DNA of 64,000 bases from Glandiceps talaboti. Lineage: Eukaryota; Hemichordata; Enteropneusta; Spengelidae. The notes beneath the pieces are model-generated. The model searched no databases. It worked only from the letters and a program-made list of their open reading frames with translations, and was not told the DNA's origin. This document shows, piece by piece, positions 54,534 to 64,000 of the stretch. Numbering within the stretch: position 1 is the first letter of the stretch; the number at the start of each line of letters is the position of its first letter. Location: assembly GCF_964340395.1 (NCBI RefSeq), contig NC_135571.1, positions 7,655,453 through 7,719,452 on the forward strand. Reading direction: 5' to 3'. The position numbers and the translations under genes are program-made.

Positions 54534-55107
54534 TTAGTATATGGTCCATGTAACCTGCTTCATCTTACAATCTGGACTTTTTAACTCTTCCAAAGCTTCT
54601 CTTGAACGTTCTGCGAAAAGAAAATAAAGTGAAGAGAACGAATAAAGAATATTCGCTATTTTAAGTTTGTGATAGGTCTTGATGTGAAATCCATCAAAAG
54701 GTACTTTGTATTTTAGTCAAATGGACACCCTAGGACAGAGTTATTTACCTGTAATGCATGGACATCCATCAAAAAGTAAAATGGACACCCTAGGACAGCA
54801 TTCCATAACAGCTTCAACTGATTCATCAGTTAGGCGGATACAATGACTCATGTGAACTTCCACCAGTGACTGTTTGCAACATCCTGTCACAAGACTGACT
54901 ACGCCATCATCTGTTACCTAGGTAACAACAAACAATAATTAGTTAATGTTGCTTTAAATCGTCATGAAACTGAAAGTTTAGAACTCTGAACACAACCCAT
55001 GAAAAAAAAAAACAGTGCATTTGCTTTCTTGTGGTAAACAGGAATGAGACAAGTTCTATGGAAAGACATACAATGTAATTAATATCCGTATTCGTATCTC
55101 GTATGTA

Positions 55108-55154
<47 letters not shown>

Positions 55155-55389
55155 ATGTATGTATGTATGTATGTATGTATGTATGTACCGGTATGTATGT
55201 ATGTATGTATGTACGTACGTACGTGTGTACGTATGTATGAATGTATGTATGTATGTATGTATGTATGTATGTATGTATGTATGTATGTATGTATGTATGT
55301 ATGTACGAATGTATGTATGTATGTATGTATGTATGTACGTACGTACGTACGTACGTACGTACGTACGTACGAATGTATGTATGTAGGTA

Positions 55390-55440
<51 letters not shown>

Positions 55441-55957
55441 ATGTAGGCTTTACCTTGGTTCTACTAAAATTGATACTTCGTAGCATTCTGCTATGTCTAC
55501 CCAATGCTGCTAAGGATAGGTCTGTGATTTGATTGCAGCCACCGATGTTTAGTCTCATTAGTTGTCGACAGCACTCTGCCAATGTGATGATAGCTTCATC
55601 TGTCACATTCAGACATCGTCTTAGATAGACTGTGTGGAGAATAGGACATCCTCTAGCTATGTACTGTACACCTGGACAACAAATTGGAATCAGAATCAGA
55701 ATCAGAATCAGAATCACGAAAAAGAATCAGAATCAGAAATAGGAGATCAGAATCAGGCAAAGAATCAGAATCAGAATCAGGCAAAGAATCAGAATCAGGA
55801 AAAGAATCAGAATCAGGCAAAGAATCAGAATCACCAAAAAGAATCAGAATCAGAAATAGGAGATCAGAATCAGGCAAAGAATCAGAATCAGAATCAGGCA
55901 AAGAATCAGAATCAGGCTCAGAATCAGAATCAAGCACAGAATCAGATTCAGGAAAAG

Positions 55958-55993
<36 letters not shown>

Positions 55994-57835
55994 CCCCAAC
56001 CCCAACCCCAACCCCAACCCCATATACCTTCGGCGGACTAACATAACTCTTGTACATATATAAAACTTTTACCTACCTGCTGTTGAAATGGATGTTCTGT
56101 TTTGTTTTGCAGCATTTAAGTCTACTTTACGTAGTTGTTTACATAAACTAACAACCAACAAACCATCGTCTGTCATGTCACACTCACTCAAATCAAGTTC
56201 TCTAACTTTATCATGGATAACCTGTCAAAAAAGGACAAAAAAATGGTAAAGAATATCAAAACTGTTATCTCCTATCACTTTAGTATCAGCCCTAAACAAG
56301 AAATTGTGTGGTTCCGATTACATTCATTTTTCTTCTCCTCATTACTGGGACAAGCAATTAGCCAAGCAAGTGAACTTGTTATCAAAGAGTATCAATATTT
56401 ACACATGTGATGATGGGCTCTTACATAACACAAGTAAACAGCTGTAAAACATCTATTCGACCGTCTGCATGGACTGCAATTGAGGGAAACCTTATCTCCG
56501 TCTTATATCAGTTGTTATCAATTTATTAGGCTATTATAAGTAACGCTACAAACAGCTTTAGAGATGCAAACAACTTTTATGACACCCGTTTTCGCCAGGC
56601 AAGCCCGCGGGTTTGTTGCACTTGGACCGCTAATGGTTTGTGACTGTCATGTTTTATCTAATGAACTTTATTGGACGTCGGCATAGGTATGACTGTTGAT
56701 AGTACTTTCATACATAAATTTATGGATATTTTAGAATCACGTCTATTATTCATATAAAATATTTGTGACCTACAGGTTATCACTACTCATCTAACAACTT
56801 GTAGTGACAAAGCACCCTTAAGTCACTCATTTTCCTCAGCTGAAATGAAGAAAAATACTGGGGATAGCATCAAAGTGTTTCCTTTCCATTATGGACATTG
56901 TAGCACAATACATAGTGTTATTAGATTGTGAACACAATTATTATTTCTGCTGTACTTCATTTGGATCAAGGACAATTATGACTCCTCCTCTAGAGACGGA
57001 GGAAGTTAGTAAATGAAAATATGAAAATTAACTTTACCTTTGAAATGTTATCATCTGTCAACAAACCCCTTTTGCTCATAATATTCAATACTCTGTCTTT
57101 GACATTGGGTGGTAAAGTCTCTAGTTGGCTGATATTATGTGCTAAATGACTGACTACAGAATGTAGTGACCTGTGGAACAAAATATATGGTCTCAAAGTG
57201 TCATTGAAAGTGTCATCAAATATAGACTCTCTCACAGCTTGGGGACGTCACTCATGTCGCTAGCAGAAAGTGGAACAAAACAGATGGTCTCAAAGTGTCA
57301 TCAAACATAGACTCTCTCACAGCCTCGGGAACGTCACTCATGATAGCAGAAAATGTTTTGAATCAATTGTCTACCGTATGTATACTTCTAAGATCCTTGA
57401 AGTTGTGAACTTATTTATATTTTTGTATATCGACTATCGTGCACCGTGGGTTGTTGGAAGTCACGTCTGAATGGGTAACCGTATGAATGGTGAGGGTACT
57501 TGCATACGTAAATTTAATGATATTTTATTACCACTTTTAAATGTTCAGATAGCACATTTCAACGACTAGCTTCATTTCCTACTCAGCTCAGTCTGTGACG
57601 AGAAAATTTGGTTGTCAACATCCGTATCGTCTGCATCAAGCATAACGATGTTGATCTAGCAATGGAGTTTGAAAGAAATTCGCGACCTCAAAATCTGCGA
57701 AATTTGTTCATTAAATGGTGCATGTCCTAAAGAAAATTCTTAAAGTTTGCAAAAAAAAAGGCGAGATTTAGACAAGTGAACTTACGATGAAAATAGAGTC
57801 GGGACTGCCGCACACTCTGCAACATTCGCCGCCAT
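54534..57835 (-). CDS. AMN1: AMN1 homologue, leucine-rich-repeat protein, complete, 6 exons, 263 aa
   Basis: Exons in gene order: 57835-57786, 57170-57038, 56221-56077, 55671-55454, 54917-54749, 54610-54534. All GT-AG, phases agree, 792 bases. Start ATG in aagATGGCGGCG. After a 60-residue N-terminal helical part ([26 protein letters not shown]) come cysteine-containing leucine-rich repeats like those of FBXL proteins: [99 protein letters not shown]. The C-terminus KQVTWTIY is the family ending (human AMN1, about 258 aa). No F-box is visible. Budding-yeast Amn1 blocks mitotic exit; the animal role is poorly known. It is convergent with PIH1D1. Confidence 0.95.
55103..55440. repeat. TGTA/TACG microsatellite ending in (TG)n
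   Basis: Tetranucleotide array with TACG blocks and a final TG run, ending 14 bp from the AMN1 exon at 55454 on the donor side (downstream in the gene). Confidence 0.97.
55686..56022. repeat. (AATCAG)n, C-run and (CCCCAA)n
   Basis: Hexanucleotide array (55686-55950) with a longer super-unit (gcaaag, aaaaag and gaaataggagatcag spacers repeated), a C-run of about 35 bases, then five CCCCAA units. On the coding (minus) strand of AMN1 this gives TTGGGG repeats and a G-run. All in one AMN1 intron; the Ser-Glu and Asn-Gln frames are artefacts. Confidence 0.95.
56760..56870. mobile_element. Foldback element family C, decayed copy
   Basis: Words gtgacctacaggttatcact, gtagtgacaaag and cttaagtcactcat followed by tcagctgaaatgaagaaaaa mark the family. 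In an AMN1 intron. Confidence 0.7.
57176..57345. repeat. Tandem duplication of about 90 bp upstream of AMN1 exon 2
   Basis: Two copies of atggtctcaaagtgtcat...atagactctctcacagc...acgtcactcatg, starting near 57188 and 57283. In AMN1 intron 1, next to the exon 2 acceptor. Confidence 0.88.
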
Positions 57836-57849
57836 CTTCACTTTTCAAT

Positions 57850-58690
57850 ATTAAACGTTGAGGGCGCTGTTCTGAATGACCCCCTTTATGGCACTTTGAT
57901 GGCGTGTTGATGACCAACTGTCACTGGAGAGAAATCTATTCTATTTTAAGTTTTTTGCGAATAAAATATTGCCACCAGTATCAACGGATCTCGATTGGAC
58001 AAGAAAGCGTGCTCAAGTTACCAAACGTCATCCAGATATAAAGTAAAAAAGACAATCATAGTGCCATTTGGGAGAAACTGTATGGATGGATATTTTCACT
58101 TAACTTTATAACCCAACTGTCCCAATTCCTGAAAACTTTGTATAGAAAACAATTTCCTAGGAGGGGTAGATAATTACGAAACTTGTGATCGCCTCTTTTA
58201 TATTGATCGTATCCTGTGAAGTAAAGATTGTGAATACCGGAATTTGATGGCCACTGTGGTTCGTAATCTTCTATTTAATTAAAAGATGCATTTTTTTGGA
58301 CATATACATGAAACAAATCTATTCTATTGTACCATGTAAGAACCAAAGTTGTTTTGTATTTTTTCTTCTTCTTTGTTTTGCAAAATGTAAATATTGGGTT
58401 ATTTACTACGTAATCCGTAAATTTAACAATTTTGAATATAACAAGACATGTTATGAAATCTATAAATTACTCTAGTTAAGTCTTCAAAAAGTTCATATCC
58501 GGTTTACTTCTGAAACACGTATTCCATGAGATGTAATGTTCAATTTGAAGTGAAATAAATAAACCCGAACCATTCTCACTGATGATTACAGTTTGCATTG
58601 TTGGTACAGTTGAGTATATGGATGGGGTGGGGTTGGGAATGGGCATGGGGGTGCCACACATTGTTCAACCCCAACTTCTTGCATTGTATT
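57850..58690. other. Spacer upstream of AMN1, nothing recognised
   Basis: The AMN1 promoter should lie at the low end of this stretch (gagggcgctg at 57861). No TATA box or gene seen. Confidence 0.4.
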
Positions 58691-58694
58691 GGAT

Positions 58695-58874
58695 GCATGC
58701 ATACATACATACATACATACATACATACATACATACATACATACATACATACATACATACATACATACATACATACATACATACATACATACATACATAC
58801 ATACATACATACATACACACACACACATACACACACATACATACATACATACATACATACATACATACATACAT

Positions 58875-58905
<31 letters not shown>

Positions 58906-59090
58906 TACATACATACATACATACACACACATACATACATACACAATCACACATACATACATACACATACACACATACATACACATACATACATACATAC
59001 ATACATACATACATACATACATACATACATACATACATACATACATACACACACATACACACACATACATACATACATACATACATACAT

Positions 59091-59121
<31 letters not shown>

Positions 59122-59302
59122 TACATACATACATACACACACATACATACATACACAATCACACATACATACATACACATACACACATACATACACATAC
59201 ATACATACATACATACATACATACATACATACATACATACATACATACATACATACATACATACATACATACATACATACATACATACATACATACATAC
59301 AT
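58695..59302. repeat. (CATA)n microsatellite with a 212-bp higher-order duplication
   Basis: About 600 bp of CATA/CACA units. The rare word cacaatcacac occurs at 58942 and 59154 with the same variant pattern around it, showing that a 212-bp block was duplicated inside the array. Confidence 0.97.
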
Positions 59303-59815
59303 AATCCTTTTGTTTTCACACCGTTTTATTTACAAAAGATGGAAAATATTTTGTTTTCTGTTTAGTGTTGCTAGTATCTAAAAGTACAAAAACAAATCCA
59401 TTCACACAAAATAAACTGAAGTTGGCTTTAGTCAGTTTATCGAAACATAAAAGTTGGTTAGGGTCGAGATCAATAGTTTAATGTAGGGTACTGGGTCTAT
59501 GGTAGTAGCGATGCGATGCCAAAATCACAAAATAATGTAGAACGAGTCAACGTGAACCTCCCCAAACTCCATTTTCTAAAATATGGTCCTTGTTCATTGA
59601 CCGGTTTGTATAACGTGTCCTTTCATTCTGCACCCTTTGTAATTATTGAAGGCTCCCCAAGTTTATATAAATATCGCTAGTTTCAATTACAATTAGTCCT
59701 ATCAAATCTTAAACTATATATGGTATTAAAAAGTGCACTCGTCTGTAACAAGTTGTAAAGTCTAATAAAAACAATCGTGGCGCTCAATTCTATATTAGGT
59801 GGAGTAGGTAGATTT

Positions 59816-59831
59816 TTTATTTTATTTTATT
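59816..59831 (-). promoter_or_regulatory. Candidate poly(A) signals of the Ly6 gene
   Basis: Overlapping AATAAA hexamers on the minus strand, about 270 bp after the Ly6 stop at 60100. Good position, but simple AT-rich sequence. Confidence 0.4.
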
Positions 59832-60099
59832 ATAAGTTTCTATACATGTGTGGGTGAATGTCTAATTCAAGTTTTCCACTGTTTTCCCAATGATACGGCC
59901 TTTTTAAGTTGATGTCAGTTTCCGCATCCACTATTTCTCGTGAGAATTTTTTTCTCGAGTATGTTAAACTAAAGTTTAGTGTCTGCAGTGAAAAACTAGG
60001 TTGGGTCAGGTAACCGGAACAACACAATTATTTTTTAGGCCTTAACAGAATAACTTTCTTGTGCCTGTATTATGAAAATGTGTTACTGCGCTTTTTGAT

Positions 60100-62948
60100 T
60101 TACATTATTGAAACTAGTGCCACTAAAAAGTATGCCATACAGGTATACAACCCAATTTTGACGATAGCGCCACCCCCTATAGTTGTTGAGTTATAATCAT
60201 CACCACCAGTATCACCACTACCGTCCATGACTTCAAACTTTTCCAAATCGCCGGTGTTGCAGAGATTGGTATCACAGCAGTACTCGCATTTTTTGCCACC
60301 TGTGTCTGTAATGGAGAAGTATACATTGTTCCATTTAATTTCCAAACTTTAAAATATTTATCAAATGGGCAGTATCTTTGTTGCTGCAGGGGTCTACCTA
60401 TAGTAGACACAGCAACGAAGGTACTGTCCATTTGACAACTATGTCGTGTTGTTATCTTTGCAATATATATAACCAATTCACTGTTGCTATGGTTCTGGTC
60501 TTGTTGCTAGGCATATGAGCATTCTGCATTTTCGATATTTATCCACTTCCCTTATCACCCCCATTTGGCTGTTGCTATGGGCATGGTATTGTTGTTAGGC
60601 ATATTTGCCTTCATTTTTTTTATCTACTTGGCTATTAATCCCTTGTGATATCTTTTCAATATACATCATTTTGCTGTTGCTAAGGGTGTGGTCTTGTTGG
60701 TAGGGTATTTCTTCACTTGCCTACCCACTAGGTTTTTATCTTTGCAATATACTACATCATCATCTGACTGTTATTTTGGGCGTGGTGTTTTTGCTAGACA
60801 TATTTTTGAACATTTATCACTTACCTATCAATGCCTGTTGTTATCTTTGCAATAAACATCATCATTTAGCTGTTGTTAAGGGCATAGTCTTGTTGCTAGG
60901 CATATTTGCGTACATTTAAAAAAATTATTCACTTGCTACCTTTCCCACTAGCTGGGTAATTGGTATAAGTGCGCCTAAACTGATTCAAATTACAAGCACA
61001 AACGATAGAAAAATTCAAAACTAGGGTGTCAAAAATTGTCTACATTCTGCCAAAAAATGGGATTCAAAAAAATTGAAAATCGCCAACCTTGAAACTACGT
61101 TTGTGAAACATCTCAGAAAATTTTGAAAATATGTTGTCCAAAATATGGGGTCAAAGATCGCAATTGCTTTCAAAGAGGGGTCAAAGGTTCAAACAATTGC
61201 ATAATGTCGACAAATGGATGGGATCAAAACAGCAGTACATACATAACTACAGTTATCAATCCTTAAGGGGGGGGCGGATGATGGATCAGCCTACCTGATT
61301 TTACACAGCCATTGACACATTTGCTGGCATCCATACAATATCGTTTGAAGATTTCTATTTCTCCATCTGCACTAGATTCACTTGTGATCTGTACAAACAT
61401 GGGAACATAAAAAGATGACAGTACTGCATAACTAATACTTAAATAACTTGATGTTAGTAACTGAATATGAAGACACCCCCCTCCCCTCCCTGCCCACCAA
61501 GTGTGTCAAAAAAGTTAAGATTATTTACCCCACAAGCTATTTGACTGAAACCAGTTACAGAACAGTCTATGGATAATATAGGGTTCAAGTTAGTGCGACA
61601 TCCATCTCCAGAACCGTCACAGGCATAGCACCTCATGTCACCCTTCGCTCCTCCTGTAGTATGAAGAAAATTGTTATTACTACAACTAAGGCCACTGTTT
61701 TCTCTAATTAAAATAAGTACAGACTATTCCATTCTGATGTAGGGAACTTGGTGCGATTTCTTAATTTACCTCCTACTTATATTAAGACTGACAGATCAGC
61801 CGTTGTGGGCGAAGTTTAATCTCCCTTTCCCCAAACTATAGAGGACAGGCTAGTAAACCCAGACCGATGACGTCATTACTGTTTAATTTAACTAATATTA
61901 TTATTTGTTCATTTTATGTTCTGTGAGCGCCTTTTTAATCACAATGAGTCTGTTAGGCATCATTATAATTGTGAGTTTCAATCATGGACACATTTCCATA
62001 TGTGCAGAATATATTTCCAGTATTTTTAAAGAAAATATGATGTCAGTGTGACGAGAAACAAAATAGAGTAGTTTCTTATTGACTTCGCTATGGCTGAATC
62101 AAACAGAATCAGTGAACACTAGTCTGCAGGATGCTGTAGTACAACGATGTTCGACCAACTGTATCTCTCAGTCTGTCTCAAGCTGTGCTAAAACTACCTA
62201 CGAACAGCACGTTTTTTATCGATCACAGTATAAATCTTTCCTACCTTTGTCGGTGTTAACAACACCTATACTGCCATTTGCCACTTCATCGTTACATAAA
62301 TCAGTTGAACAACAAGACTTACAAGTCGTAGTACCTGGGAATAACAAGGTAGTTAACATTTCAATATTACTATTAACACGACACTCTGTTCATAGAAATG
62401 TTAAAATTGGCATATTTGGGAGCTTTGAGATATATGCACACATGTATCCCAAAATCTCTCTTTGTTTATCATTCGATTCCCAGAGTGATAGTATTCATCA
62501 TAACAGCACAATAGCTGTCACATTGTATAGTCTAACACGAAATGGTGGTTTTGTTTAAAAGACAACACAACAAACACAGTATACTCATACATACATACAT
62601 ACATACATACATACATACATACATACATACATACATACATACATACATACATACATACATACATACATACATACATACATACATACATTACATTACATTA
62701 CATTCATACATACATACATACATACATACATACATACATACATACATACATACATACATACATACATACATACATACATACATTACATTCATACATACAT
62801 ACATACATACATACATACATACATACATACATACATACATACATACATACATACATACATACATACATACATACATTACATTCATACATACATACATACA
62901 TACATACATACATACATACATACATACATACATACATACATACATACA

Positions 62949-62979
<31 letters not shown>

Positions 62980-63187
62980 CATACATACATACATACATAC
63001 ATACATACATACATACATACATACATACATTACATTCATACATACATACATACATACATACATACATACATACATACATACATACATACATACATACATA
63101 CATACATACATACATACATACATACATACATACATTACATTCATACATACATACATACATACATACATACATACATACATACATACA

Positions 63188-63218
<31 letters not shown>

Positions 63219-63292
63219 CATACATACATACATACATACATACATACATACATACATACATACATACATACATACATACATACATACATACA

Positions 63293-63351
<59 letters not shown>

Positions 63352-63382
63352 CATTACATACATACATACATACATACATACA

Positions 63383-63413
<31 letters not shown>

Positions 63414-63609
63414 CATACATACATACATACATACATACATACACACACATACATACATATACATACATAACGAGATCGTAACATTTGCATTTCATGTAGT
63501 ACATCAACTCACCGTTATGTTGATAGCATCCTTCATAACAATAGCTAGAATTTCCACAACGTCTGGTGAAGTCAACTATCTCGCCTTCTTCATTTGTCTT
63601 TTTTGTGGT
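60100..63609 (-). CDS. Ly6/uPAR-type two-domain protein, 3' part (5 exons)
   Basis: Exons in gene order: 63609-63513, 62334-62245, 61653-61529, 61388-61295, 60305-60100. GT-AG borders, phases agree, 203 residues plus TAA; the start lies beyond the window. Two tandem three-finger domains. First, incomplete: FTRRCGNSSYCYEGCYQHNG, then TCKSCCSTDLCND. Second, complete: MRCYACDGSGDGC, SIDCSVTGFSQIACG, FKRYCMDASKCVNGCVKS, then KKCEYCCDTNLCN. Both end in the family signature CC.TDLCN/CC.TNLCN. The C-terminus has a small-residue linker (GSGDTGGDDYNSTT) and a hydrophobic tail (IGLYTCMAYFLVALVSIM), as expected of a GPI-anchor signal. Each domain uses the same exon cut (phase 0 before the middle exon, phase 1 after it), so the domains arose by exon-set duplication. 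Likely extracellular and membrane-anchored; ligand unknown. Confidence 0.9.
60480..60940. mobile_element. Dispersed modules related to 11700-12060
   Basis: Four modules of about 115 bp with gctgttgctatgggcatgg and gttgttaggcatatttgc, diverged from each other. In a Ly6-gene intron. Confidence 0.75.
62584..63470. repeat. (CATA)n array of about 890 bp with TTACATT interruptions
   Basis: CATA units broken every roughly 50-130 bp by cattacattc or cattacatac (first at 62687, last at 63381). The regular interruptions suggest longer higher-order units. It fills most of the intron between Ly6 exons 63513 and 62334. Frames across it are artefacts. Confidence 0.97.
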
Positions 63610-63819
63610 CTGATACAAAGAATAAAAACAGACAAATGACTTTTTAATGTGTGCAATAATTAATACACAGTCCAATATGACCTCTGAAGCAGAATCCACG
63701 GTGAAGGTTTGAGTGGGGGTTTGGCCTTGATGTTAATGTATTCGCAGCCCTCTCCAAACACATACCAACGTGAATTTTCGTAGCTCCATCTGTATGTACA
63801 ATAGGTGACAAATGACAAG

Positions 63820-64000
63820 TCCTGATTCTCAAGTGCTCATTGGAGAAAACGGTATGAATATTCATTGTTCACCAATCGGATATGTTTTCCTGTTGACTCC
63901 CATGACCCACAGCAAATATCCCGCAAAACTTAAAGTTAGTGTTTCTCTAAATTTAGGTAATGTAAAATCCTTCAATAACTCTCCAGAACCCATGGATCAT
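63820..64000. mobile_element. Family E element, copy running off the window
   Basis: atgaatattcattgttcacc, gactcccatgac and aactctccag match the copies at 26880 and 30069. Truncated by the window end. Confidence 0.65.

Noticed and set aside
55990-56022. CCCCAA units as a telomere
   Set aside because: Only five units, internal, flanked by AMN1 exons; a simple repeat is enough.
55634-56057. Ser-Glu, Asn-Gln and Asp-Ser low-complexity frames
   Set aside because: They come from the AATCAG array inside an AMN1 intron.

Overview
The window is nuclear DNA from a bilaterian animal. The genes are split by many short GT-AG introns, every protein recognised is an animal family, the DNA is AT-rich, and the introns and intergenic spaces are full of microsatellites, minisatellites and small foldback elements. 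The frequent acatgtacatgta-type words and the repeat style suggest a marine invertebrate, either an invertebrate deuterostome or a lophotrochozoan. I cannot fix the species from sequence alone. I saw no bacterial, viral or organellar segment.

Five genes are well supported, and their exons join in phase. (1) GDP-L-fucose synthase (GFUS/TSTA3), + strand, 1192-7581; its 5' exons lie before the window. (2) A Tubby/TULP-family protein, - strand, 41109-23398, 503 aa in 11 exons, with a possible alternative first exon at 44677-44652. (3) PIH1D1 (R2TP complex), + strand, 46093-51828, 307 aa in 7 exons. (4) AMN1-like leucine-rich-repeat protein, - strand, 57835-54534, 263 aa in 6 exons. (5) The 3' part of a Ly6/uPAR (three-finger) protein with two tandem domains and a likely GPI-anchor signal, - strand, 63609-60100; its 5' end lies past the window. 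Two weak coding candidates are also listed (16156-16473 and 19908-20270).

Layout: 1-8.3 kb GFUS; 8.3-23.4 kb mostly intergenic, with a 930-bp foldback, a 370-bp satellite and two arrays rich in transcription-factor-like motifs; 23.4-44.7 kb Tubby gene, whose 10-kb first intron is packed with elements; 44.7-46.1 kb head-to-head interval between Tubby and PIH1D1; 46.1-51.8 kb PIH1D1; 51.8-54.5 kb convergent interval filled with foldback copies; 54.5-57.8 kb AMN1; 57.9-60.1 kb spacer with a 600-bp tetranucleotide array; 60.1-64 kb Ly6 gene with a 0.9-kb tetranucleotide intron array. The genes do not form a pathway together; they look like ordinary unrelated neighbours.

The most unusual material is structural: terminal-inverted-repeat elements that carry internal tandem arrays (two families, each in more than one copy), three short-element families whose copies are close to pure hairpins, and several small duplications that copied splice sites or exon pieces (GFUS, PIH1D1 exon 2 acceptor, PIH1D1 exon 6, AMN1 exon 5). 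I found no convincing undescribed multi-gene system.
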